8,513 bases of DNA. Origin: Pseudomonadota bacterium (GTDB taxonomy: Bacteria; Pseudomonadota; Gammaproteobacteria; Pseudomonadales; Azotimanducaceae). The translations under genes were made by a program, and so were the position numbers. Positions 1 to 5,739 of the stretch are shown piece after piece (position 1 is the first letter of the stretch; each line of letters opens with the position of its first letter). Location: NCBI GenBank assembly GCA_027622495.1, contig JAQBYL010000163.1, positions 1-8,513 on the forward strand, read 5' to 3'. Under the pieces are notes generated by a model. The model had not been told where the DNA came from, did no database searches, and saw only the letters and a program-made list of their open reading frames with translations.

Positions 1-33
1 CCGCCCCACCCTCGGCCTTCAACCGACACTCTC

Positions 34-822
34 TTAGTTCCCAGTAAACCGCCCCGCCGATGAATCCATATACGCACGTATAGCCTCATCCCGATCCTCC
101 GTCCCCCCACTCAACATGTTCTGATCCACATCCATATGCATGATGGCGCGATCGAGTGCACCGGCAATCCGGTTGATGCTCTGTTTGATCATCTGCGCCG
201 GGATCGGCGGTTTACTGGCGTAGAATGCGGCCATTTCCCGGGCCTTGGGTAACAGATCATCCAACGCAACCACTTCGTCGAGGATTCCCCACGCTTCGAG
301 TGTTCTGGCGTGTACGCGTTCGCCGCCAGCGACCAGACGTTTGGCGCGTGCCGGGCCGGCAAGGCGCACGATCAGGGGCAGGCTCTGCCACATCAGGTTG
401 ACGCCGATGTCGACTTCCGGATATTGCATGAAGCAATTGTCGGCACCGATGCGAAAGTCGCACGCGGTTGTGATGCATGCGCCACCTCCCATTGCGGCGC
501 CGTTCCAGGCTGCGATGGTGATCTGATCAATGTCCAGGATCGCATTGATGGCTCGTTCGCCAACGCGCATGCGTCGCCGCCGTTGCACCATGGGTACCTT
601 GTAGGCGGCGCCGCTGTCGGTGAGGTCGGCACCGGAAGAGAAATGTTTACCTGCGCCGGTAAAAATGACCACCCGGGTTTCGGCGTCGTCTCTAAATGAA
701 TGTGAAACTGTTTCGATTTCTGCAAGATGGTCGAAGTGCAAAGCATTCGCTTTGGTCGGACGGTTGAAGGTGACTGTTGCGATATGGCCTTCGCGGCTCA
801 CAATGAGATGTTCGAAATCCAT
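34..822 (-). CDS. Crotonase-superfamily protein (enoyl-CoA hydratase/isomerase-like)
   Basis: Encodes a 262-residue protein of normal crotonase length, expected to act in the cytoplasm on an acyl-CoA thioester (hydration, isomerisation or related chemistry). Both oxyanion-hole segments are visible: FSSGADL at residues 61-67 and NGAAMGGGAC at 107-116. YPE at 134-136 supplies a glutamate equivalent to the second catalytic Glu of rat mitochondrial hydratase (Glu164). The first catalytic Glu (Glu144) aligns with Cys116, so classical enoyl-CoA hydratase activity is doubtful and an isomerase or other crotonase activity is equally possible. The ATG at 822 was chosen because a GGGGAG ribosome site lies just upstream (complement of 827-832) and because family similarity begins at MDFEHLIV. 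The reading frame stays open to 1050, but that extension is low-complexity antisense of the transporter. The gene is divergent from the MFS gene, so its promoter probably lies inside it. The substrate is unknown. Confidence 0.88.
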   Translation of the reverse strand: MDFEHLIVSREGHIATVTFNRPTKANALHFDHLAEIETVSHSFRDDAETRVVIFTGAGKHFSSGADLTDSGAAYKVPMVQRRRRMRVGERAINAILDIDQITIAAWNGAAMGGGACITTACDFRIGADNCFMQYPEVDIGVNLMWQSLPLIVRLAGPARAKRLVAGGERVHARTLEAWGILDEVVALDDLLPKAREMAAFYASKPPIPAQMIKQSINRIAGALDRAIMHMDVDQNMLSGGTEDRDEAIRAYMDSSAGRFTGN

Positions 823-826
823 TAAA

Positions 827-832
827 CTCCCC
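827..832 (-). promoter_or_regulatory. Ribosome binding site of the crotonase gene
   Basis: On the minus strand this reads GGGGAG, four bases before the ATG at 822. It decides the start of the crotonase-like gene against the longer open frame reaching 1050. Confidence 0.6.
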
Positions 833-849
833 GCCGCGCAAGTATTGAG

Positions 850-1998
850 GTGACTACTATAACCGCGAATTCGGCCCGCCGGTCGACCTGGTTGATCGGG
901 CTTGCGACTGCCTTTTCGTTGCTTGGCGACCAGGTGCTTTACTCGGTTCTGCCGGTTTATTACACAGATCTCGGGATCACGCCGGTGCAGGTCGGCATTC
1001 TGTTGAGTGCCAATCGATGGGTTCGGCTGCTGACCAACGAACTGGCGCATCGCTCTTCCGGCGTTAGTACGCAGCGGTTGCTGTTCGTGCTTGCTTTCGC
1101 CCTCGGCTGTGTCACAACGTTCTGCTATGTCGTGACCAGCCTGTTTGTGGTTTTGTTAGCGGCGCGGCTCGCGTGGGGGTTGAGCTGGTCGTACATCCGG
1201 CACTTTGGCGTGCAGAGTATGATGGAGGACGTTCAAGCCACTCGTGCGGGATGGACGATGGGGCTTTACAACGGCATCTCGCGATCGGGTTCGGTGGCTG
1301 GTCTGTTCGGGGGTGCGGTGGCGGTTGATGTATACGGCTTCACCGTTGGTGTGGTTATGCTGGGAGTGATCAGCCTGCTGAGTATTCCACTGGGGTATCT
1401 CGGTTTTCGGAATTTCTCGGTGCCCGTGCGGGTAGACGATGTTCGTGCCGAAGTTCGCGTGCGTATCGCAGGGTTCGTGCTGGGCATCGTTGGCCCGGGC
1501 CTGGTGATGGGAACCTTGGGGGCGGTTCTGAATGGTTATCTGCCCGATGCTGCGCTGCTGAGTGCGGCCACTGCCACCGGTGCTCTACTTGCTGTGCGTT
1601 ATCTGCTCGACAGTGTGGCGGCGCCGTGGCTCGGCGCGATCACCGATCGCTTTGGTCTCAAGTCTGCCGCGAGCAGTCTGTTTGCAGCGGGTGGCCTGTT
1701 TCTGATTGGCGCGAGTTTTGAACCGGCTTTGATCTGGTTCGTTCCGGCGTTACTGATCTTTTTTGTGTGTGGTACAGCGCTGCAGGCTGGGATTGGTGGG
1801 GCGGTGGGCCGGCGCGGGTCTGGCTCCTTCGCCCGTTATGTCACGGCGTCGGACCTGGGCGCTGCCTGTGGGCCGCTACTCGGTTGGTTGCTGGTTGATT
1901 ATCTTGAATCGGCGGCGGTTGGGTTTGCGGTTGCCGGGGTTATTTACTTGCTGGGTGCCCTGACGGCACTTGGATTTACAGAAGGGGAAAAAATGTGA
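850..1998 (+). CDS. Major facilitator superfamily (MFS) transporter
   Basis: A 382-residue inner-membrane protein that is hydrophobic almost throughout, with about 11-12 predicted membrane segments. This is the normal size for a small MFS permease. A motif-A-like loop after the second helix (SANRWVRLLTNELAHR, residues 53-68) and its second-half counterpart (LGAITDRFGLKS, 261-272) mark the two six-helix halves. The central cytoplasmic linker falls around residues 188-206, where charged residues cluster. The GTG at 850 is the first plausible start; no convincing ribosome site precedes it, and a TTG at 892 (residue 15) is an alternative. The gene sits 27 bases from the divergent crotonase gene. 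Its stop codon abuts a strong hairpin, so it may be transcribed separately from the nitrile hydratase operon downstream. Substrate cannot be read from sequence; proton-coupled efflux or uptake of a small molecule is likely. It does not resemble the NhlF-type cobalt transporters found with some nitrile hydratases. Confidence 0.85.
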   Translation: MTTITANSARRSTWLIGLATAFSLLGDQVLYSVLPVYYTDLGITPVQVGILLSANRWVRLLTNELAHRSSGVSTQRLLFVLAFALGCVTTFCYVVTSLFVVLLAARLAWGLSWSYIRHFGVQSMMEDVQATRAGWTMGLYNGISRSGSVAGLFGGAVAVDVYGFTVGVVMLGVISLLSIPLGYLGFRNFSVPVRVDDVRAEVRVRIAGFVLGIVGPGLVMGTLGAVLNGYLPDAALLSAATATGALLAVRYLLDSVAAPWLGAITDRFGLKSAASSLFAAGGLFLIGASFEPALIWFVPALLIFFVCGTALQAGIGGAVGRRGSGSFARYVTASDLGAACGPLLGWLLVDYLESAAVGFAVAGVIYLLGALTALGFTEGEKM

Positions 1999-2042
1999 GG
2001 GATACCCGTGGGAAGGGAGGGGAGGGGAAGTTCGGGTATCCC
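1999..2042 (+). terminator. Perfect 10-bp hairpin with G-quadruplex loop after the MFS gene
   Basis: GGGATACCCG at 1999-2008 pairs perfectly with CGGGTATCCC at 2033-2042, beginning on the base right after the transporter stop codon. The 24-base loop contains four G-runs (2010-2012, 2015-2017, 2019-2022, 2024-2027) separated by AA, A and A, a canonical quadruplex pattern on the mRNA-like strand. No T-run follows, so it is not a standard intrinsic terminator. It may stabilise the mRNA 3' end, help Rho-dependent termination, or regulate read-through into the downstream operon. The inverted repeat and G-runs are directly visible; the role is inference. Confidence 0.6.
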
Positions 2043-2046
2043 TCGA

Positions 2047-2073
2047 GGAAACTTTGTATTCAGGGGAGTTTCC
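2047..2073 (+). repeat. Second inverted repeat, 7-bp arms
   Basis: GGAAACT at 2047-2053 and AGTTTCC at 2067-2073 can form a 7-bp stem with a 13-base loop. It follows the quadruplex hairpin by four bases, making a tandem hairpin array between the MFS gene and the hydrolase gene. Its function is unknown. Confidence 0.4.
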
Positions 2074-2099
2074 AGCAGATTGCTCTGATGGGTAGGTAT

Positions 2100-2139
2100 G
2101 TTACTTTTAGTAACGCATAATGCAACCTTCGGTAACGCA
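2100..2139 (+). promoter_or_regulatory. Candidate operator: nested TAAYGCA repeats and inverted repeats
   Basis: Three copies of TAAYGCA lie at 2111-2117, 2118-2124 and 2133-2139. The first two abut, and the outer two extend to identical GTAACGCA octamers 22 bases apart, about two helical turns. The first copy overlaps a perfect inverted repeat (GTTACT 2100-2105, AGTAAC 2109-2114), and GCATAATGC at 2115-2123 is a palindrome around a central A. The cluster ends 46 bases before the ATG of the hydrolase gene, where a regulator of the nitrile hydratase operon would be expected to bind. The regulator cannot be named. Confidence 0.4.
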
Positions 2140-2156
2140 ACACCATAGAATTCAAC

Positions 2157-2162
2157 GATAAT
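2157..2162 (+). promoter_or_regulatory. Candidate -10 element for the nitrile hydratase operon
   Basis: GATAAT matches TATAAT at five of six bases and would give a leader of under 20 bases before the ATG at 2186. No good -35 box lies 16-18 bases upstream; the TAAYGCA cluster occupies that place instead, which fits an activator-dependent promoter. CATAAT at 2116-2121 is a competing candidate. Confidence 0.28.
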
Positions 2163-2185
2163 CCCAACAATAACAAGCAGTTAAA

Positions 2186-3049
2186 ATGTCTGAAAGTCCA
2201 ACTTCGCATAGCTATTTTTCCGAACGTCTCCGGCTCCATTACCTGGATTGGGGGAATACGGATCAGCCTGCCATGCTGCTGCTGCACGGGGTGCAGGACC
2301 ATTGCCATACCTGGGACTGGTTTGCGCCCCGGTTTGCTGACCGATATCACCTGGTGGCCCCGGACCTGCGGGGTCATGGCGACTCTGAGTGGTGCAAAGG
2401 AGCCGGGTACCACACGCTGGATTATGTGTATGACACCGCTCAACTGGTTAATCAGGCAAAGCTCCAGCCATTGACCCTGGTGGCCCATTCCATGGGGGGA
2501 ACGATTGCAGCGCTTTTTGCTGGTGTGTTTCCTGAACGGGTAGAACGTCTGGTGTTACTTGAAGGGGTGGGTCTGCACCCTGGCTGGGCGGATGGTCTGG
2601 GCGCGGCGCAACGCATCCGCAACTGGATTGAGGGGACTCATACACTTGCCGGGCGTCTGCCGCGACGTTACGACAATCTGCAGAACGCCTTTGAGCGCAT
2701 GCAGAAGGCCAACCCGCATCTGTCACCTGAGCAGGCTCGTCACCTGACCGCACACGGCTCCAACCAGAACGAGGATGGTACTTACAGCTGGAAGTTCGAC
2801 AACTACACACACGCCCATCCACCTTACGGGATGCCGGAGGATCAGATCACCGCCTGCTGGGAACGCGTCGCGTGTCCGGTTCTGATTATTAATGCCCGAG
2901 ACGGTTACGGTCATCGGATTGGACAGAACGGTACCGATGCGTATTTTAAGGATGTGCGGATGGTCAACGTCGACGCGGCCGGACACTGGGTGCATCATGA
3001 TCAGCTCGAGAAGGTGGTCGATGAGGTAGATGCTTTTCTCAAGTCTTAA
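2186..3049 (+). CDS. Alpha/beta-hydrolase, first gene of the nitrile hydratase operon
   Basis: A 287-residue single-domain alpha/beta-hydrolase of typical length with no signal peptide, so probably cytoplasmic. The HG oxyanion motif is at residues 34-35 (LLLHGVQD), the DLRGHGDS segment at 60-67, and the nucleophile elbow AHSMGG places Ser102. The acid is probably Asp239 (INARDG), with Glu126 as an alternative, and the catalytic His is His267 (AAGHW). The serine nucleophile argues against a haloalkane dehalogenase, which uses Asp. The cap region (about 135-220) is rich in aromatic residues and histidine. The stop codon is 15 bases before the nitrile hydratase beta start, so the genes are almost certainly co-transcribed. 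The product may hydrolyse an ester or amide, or cleave a carbon-carbon bond as hydroxynitrile lyases of this fold do. Substrate assignment is inference only. The ribosome site is weak; the ATG at 2186 is the first in frame. Confidence 0.9.
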   Translation: MSESPTSHSYFSERLRLHYLDWGNTDQPAMLLLHGVQDHCHTWDWFAPRFADRYHLVAPDLRGHGDSEWCKGAGYHTLDYVYDTAQLVNQAKLQPLTLVAHSMGGTIAALFAGVFPERVERLVLLEGVGLHPGWADGLGAAQRIRNWIEGTHTLAGRLPRRYDNLQNAFERMQKANPHLSPEQARHLTAHGSNQNEDGTYSWKFDNYTHAHPPYGMPEDQITACWERVACPVLIINARDGYGHRIGQNGTDAYFKDVRMVNVDAAGHWVHHDQLEKVVDEVDAFLKS

Positions 3050-3064
3050 GCGCGGGTAGCGAAT

Positions 3065-3724
3065 ATGGATGGCATACACGATCTGGGTGGTCGGCAGGGT
3101 TTTGGTCCGGTCAACGCGGAAGTCAACGAACCGGTATTTCATGACCGCTGGGAAGCGAAGGTATTCACCATGGTCAACGCGGCGATGGGCGCAGGGGCCG
3201 TGAAAAGCGTCGATCAGTTCCGCCACGCTGTGGAACGGATTGACCCCATCGCCTACCTCACGCACGGCTACTACGGACGTTGGCTTGGTGGTGTTGAAAC
3301 ACTGCTGATCGAGGCGGGCATTGTGACGGGTGAAGAAATTAGTGCTCGGGCAGGATCCAGCGATCAGATCGCGGCGCGGCCAGTGGCCAAGCCAGATAAG
3401 ATTGATTACCCGCGCCAGCCGTCAGCCCAGCGAGAGGTTAAGACCGCGCCGCGGTTTTCTAAAGGACAGGCGATCGTCTGTCGATCAACACCATCGAGTG
3501 GGCACACGCGGCTGCCAGCCTATGTTCGAGGAAAAGCTGGGATCATCGAACATCATCGAGGTGGCTGGGTGTTGCCAGACAGCAATGCGCATGGATTGGG
3601 TGAGTCTCCGGAACACCTGTATACGGTGCGCTTCGCTGCACAAACCCTTTGGGGTGATGAGGCCGAGCCTGGCACTTCTGTTTGCATAGACTTGTTTGAA
3701 AGTTATTTACAGAAAGCTTTATAG
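3065..3724 (+). CDS. nthB: Nitrile hydratase, beta subunit
   Basis: A 219-residue protein collinear with full-length nitrile hydratase beta subunits. With the alpha subunit it forms the enzyme that converts nitriles to amides in the cytoplasm. The family start MDGIHDLGGRQGFGPV fixes the ATG at 3065. The helical N-terminal domain carries EPVF (22-25) and FRHAVERIDPIAYL (52-65). After a variable linker (about 95-130), the SH3-like barrel domain carries GHTRLPAYVRGKAG (146-159), HRGGWVLPDSNAHG (164-177) and the C-terminal LYTVRFAAQTLWG plus DLFESYL. Conserved arginines in the FRH..ER and HTRxPxYxRG motifs are the family residues that contact the oxidised cysteines of the alpha subunit. The subunit is unsplit, which argues against thiocyanate hydrolase and toyocamycin nitrile hydratase, where the equivalent chain is divided in two. 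It lies 15 bases after the hydrolase and 24 bases before alpha; the beta-alpha order is common for cobalt enzymes. Confidence 0.95.
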   Translation: MDGIHDLGGRQGFGPVNAEVNEPVFHDRWEAKVFTMVNAAMGAGAVKSVDQFRHAVERIDPIAYLTHGYYGRWLGGVETLLIEAGIVTGEEISARAGSSDQIAARPVAKPDKIDYPRQPSAQREVKTAPRFSKGQAIVCRSTPSSGHTRLPAYVRGKAGIIEHHRGGWVLPDSNAHGLGESPEHLYTVRFAAQTLWGDEAEPGTSVCIDLFESYLQKAL

Positions 3725-3737
3725 AAATTCGAATGAA

Positions 3738-3743
3738 AAGGAG
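3738..3743 (+). promoter_or_regulatory. Ribosome binding site of nitrile hydratase alpha
   Basis: AAGGAG lies five bases before the ATG at 3749. It is the strongest ribosome site in the operon and fixes the alpha-subunit start. Confidence 0.7.
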
Positions 3744-3748
3744 AGACC

Positions 3749-4321
3749 ATGAGTGAGGTCAAACCCCAGGCACTTCGCGCAGAAGCGCTTGAAGCAATCC
3801 TGATCGAGAAAGGACTGCTTACACCGGATGCAGTCGACGGCGTGATTGCGCAGTTCAACGAACGCGTGGGACCAATGAACGGTGCACGGGTGGTGGCCCG
3901 CGCCTGGACCGATCCGGCTTTCAAACAGCAATTGCTGAGCAATGGATCCGTCGCGATTGAGGAGTTCGACTTCAGCGGTGGCGAGGTCGACAAACTGGTT
4001 GTGGTGGAAAACACCGCAAACGTCCACAACGTTGTGGTCTGCACCCTCTGCTCCTGTTACCCCTGGGCGCTCCTTGGTTTGCCGCCGGCCTGGTACAAAG
4101 ACCCGGCTTACCGGTCGAGAATTGTGCGCGAGCCGCGCAAGGTGCTGTCTGAGTTCGGACTCAACCTGCCGGACGAAACCGATGTGCAGGTGTGGGACTC
4201 CAGCGCCGAGATCCGTTACCTGGTGTTGCCTCAACAGCCTGCGAACCTGGCTGGCCTTGCTGAGGATGATCTTGTTGAACACATCACCCGCGACAGCATG
4301 ATCGGCGTTGCACGCCTGTGA
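3749..4321 (+). CDS. nthA: Cobalt-type nitrile hydratase, alpha subunit
   Basis: A 190-residue catalytic metal-binding subunit. The motif VCTLCSCYPW has Cys98, Cys101 and Cys103. In characterised enzymes these three, plus main-chain amides, bind non-corrin Co(III) or Fe(III), and two of them are oxidised to sulfinic and sulfenic acids. Thr99 in the motif and Tyr104 directly after it are the cobalt-type signature; iron enzymes typically have Ser and Thr there. Other family segments are GPMNGARVVARAWTDPAFK (41-59), VVVENT (84-89), LGLPPAWYKDPAYRSR (109-124), VREPRKVLSEFG (126-137) and the C-terminal RDSMIGV. The usual YPWPVLG reads YPWALLG here, so Ala107 replaces a usually conserved proline. 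The stop codon overlaps the start of the activator gene (GTGA), indicating translational coupling. A gamma subunit of thiocyanate hydrolase shares the same motif but is unlikely because beta is unsplit. Confidence 0.95.
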   Translation: MSEVKPQALRAEALEAILIEKGLLTPDAVDGVIAQFNERVGPMNGARVVARAWTDPAFKQQLLSNGSVAIEEFDFSGGEVDKLVVVENTANVHNVVVCTLCSCYPWALLGLPPAWYKDPAYRSRIVREPRKVLSEFGLNLPDETDVQVWDSSAEIRYLVLPQQPANLAGLAEDDLVEHITRDSMIGVARL

Positions 4322-4680
4322 CAGATGAAATCAGCCTGCAGGGTGTCGCCGCCCCACCCCTGATCAACGGCGAACTCCTCTTCGAAGAACCCTGGCAAGG
4401 CCGCGTCTTCGGCATGGCCAAAGCCCTGGCCGATAACGGCCTGTACAACTGGTCAGACTTCCAGAGCGTCCTGATCGAAGTAATCGGTGACTGGGACCAC
4501 TCTCAATCCGATCTCAACCAACCCTACTTCTACTACGACCACTTCCTAAAAGCCTTCGAGCGCCTCCTGCTAAAGCGCCACCTGATAGACCCCAAACCCC
4601 TGGCCGACCTCATCACCACGCTAACCAATCGCCCCCACGGCCACGACCACAGCCACCACACTCTCGGGGTACCTCCATAG
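4318..4680 (+). CDS. Nitrile hydratase accessory protein / cobalt-insertion activator
   Basis: A 120-residue protein resembling the N-terminal domain of nitrile hydratase beta, as known activators of the P14K/NhlE type do. Compare EEPWQGRVFGMAKAL at residues 23-37 with the corresponding helix of beta. In characterised cobalt enzymes such proteins bind the alpha subunit, load cobalt and assist cysteine oxidation, then are exchanged for beta by self-subunit swapping. The C-terminal tail has five histidines between 107 and 114 (HGHDHSHH), a likely metal-binding site. The GTG start at 4318 overlaps the alpha stop as GTGA, a standard coupled junction. The gene ends 21 bases before the convergent mnmH stop. 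Its 3' half is unusually C-rich compared with the alpha and beta genes. Role is assigned from family and position. Confidence 0.9.
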   Translation: MTDEISLQGVAAPPLINGELLFEEPWQGRVFGMAKALADNGLYNWSDFQSVLIEVIGDWDHSQSDLNQPYFYYDHFLKAFERLLLKRHLIDPKPLADLITTLTNRPHGHDHSHHTLGVPP

Positions 4681-4701
4681 GGATCAGGAATCACATACAA
4701 C

Positions 4702-5736
4702 TCAATCCCAGGCTGCTTCATCCGTAAGATATTCAGTAATGTCCTTAAAGCCGCCGCGAAAACAAACCCGCCCGTCCTTCTTCTCCAACTGATAGTCATA
4801 CATAGGATCGTAATACCCGGTCAACAACCCCCCAACCCATCCCGAATGATCCTGCGAAACAAACGCCTGCTCCAACATCTGGACCAGCTGCCCGTGACGC
4901 ACTCCCCCAAGCCGTTTCTGTATACGCGAAAGCGAATCCTTAAGACTTTCCAGCAGATGACCTGCATCGACCCCACGCGCCAGCGGTTGGTGCACATACT
5001 CATCCACTATGTTCTGGATGCGTTCATCGAGAGATACTTCAAGAAGAACTAACGGTGCGCGCCCCATCCGGACATGCCAGGTTTCTGGTATGGCTAACCG
5101 GCCGATGGTGCGACTTTCGTCTTCCAGAACAAGGCTGTGCGCTGTGTGGTTCAGCCAGTTGAGCGCAAGTTGATTTTCAAAATCGATCAGCGTCGGTTGC
5201 GGTGTGCTGGTTGCCCCGAAAGCGGAGCCACGGTGGTGGGCCAGACCTTCGAGATCGATTGAATTCGTAAGCAGGGTGAGCAGACTTGTTTTACCGGAGC
5301 CGGTGCGACCACCGAGAATCCGCCATGGCAAAGGTGAGAGGGCTGCACTTTGCAACGTATCAAGACAGGTCTGACGCAAGGCTTTGTAACCGCCTTCCAC
5401 CCGGTTTGCGTTCAAGCCGAGATCACTCAACCAATCCACGACAATCTGTGAGCGCAACCCTCCCCGCCAGCAGAAAAACTGCAGATCCGGATCGTCTCGT
5501 AAAGCTTGAGCCCAGCCTTGCATGCGCGTTTCGCGACAGGGTCCGCTGACCAGTTGCTCACCAAGTGCAATGGCTGCAGCCTGGCCGGAGTTTTTGTACA
5601 TCAAACCGACCGCAGCGCGTTGGCTATCGTCGAGCAGAGGCAGATTGGTGGCGTTTGGAACGCTGCCCCGGGCAAACTCCAGCGGGGCGCGCAGGTCGAT
5701 AAAGCGGCTATCTTTCAGCAGCCGTTGCAGGGTCAT
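4702..5736 (-). CDS. mnmH: tRNA 2-selenouridine/geranyl-2-thiouridine synthase
   Basis: A 344-residue cytoplasmic enzyme (also SelU, YbbB) that replaces sulfur by selenium in 2-thiouridine at the wobble position of tRNAs for Lys, Glu and Gln. It uses selenophosphate from SelD and can proceed through a geranylated intermediate. The N-terminal rhodanese domain (about 1-130) carries FIDLRAPLEF (12-21) and the catalytic loop FCWRGG with Cys89. The C-terminal P-loop domain has GGRTGSGKT (142-150), the family segment LAHHRGSAFGA (165-175) and LEDESRTIG (204-212). Length is close to the 364 residues of the E. coli protein and all key residues are present. The ATG at 5736 begins 3 bases after the stop of the upstream lipoprotein gene, so the pair is an operon. 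The presence of this gene implies that the host makes selenophosphate, though selD is not in the window. Confidence 0.95.
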   Translation of the reverse strand: MTLQRLLKDSRFIDLRAPLEFARGSVPNATNLPLLDDSQRAAVGLMYKNSGQAAAIALGEQLVSGPCRETRMQGWAQALRDDPDLQFFCWRGGLRSQIVVDWLSDLGLNANRVEGGYKALRQTCLDTLQSAALSPLPWRILGGRTGSGKTSLLTLLTNSIDLEGLAHHRGSAFGATSTPQPTLIDFENQLALNWLNHTAHSLVLEDESRTIGRLAIPETWHVRMGRAPLVLLEVSLDERIQNIVDEYVHQPLARGVDAGHLLESLKDSLSRIQKRLGGVRHGQLVQMLEQAFVSQDHSGWVGGLLTGYYDPMYDYQLEKKDGRVCFRGGFKDITEYLTDEAAWD

Positions 5737-5739
5737 CGG

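Noticed and set aside
823..1050. N-terminal extension of the crotonase-like gene by 76 residues
   Set aside because: The added sequence is antisense to the transporter, lacks family similarity, and a good ribosome site precedes the internal ATG at 822.
2186..3049. Haloalkane dehalogenase reading of the alpha/beta-hydrolase
   Set aside because: The nucleophile elbow has serine (AHSMGG), not the aspartate that dehalogenases need.
3719..4282. Minus-strand open frame of 187 codons over nitrile hydratase alpha
   Set aside because: It is the antisense shadow of a gene with unmistakable catalytic motifs.
3065..4321. Thiocyanate hydrolase instead of nitrile hydratase
   Set aside because: Thiocyanate hydrolase has its beta-like chain split into two subunits; here it is one 219-residue chain and a His-tailed activator follows.
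4681..4701. Terminator between the convergent activator and mnmH genes
   Set aside because: These 21 bases contain no inverted repeat or T-run, so termination must occur inside the opposing genes or be Rho-dependent.
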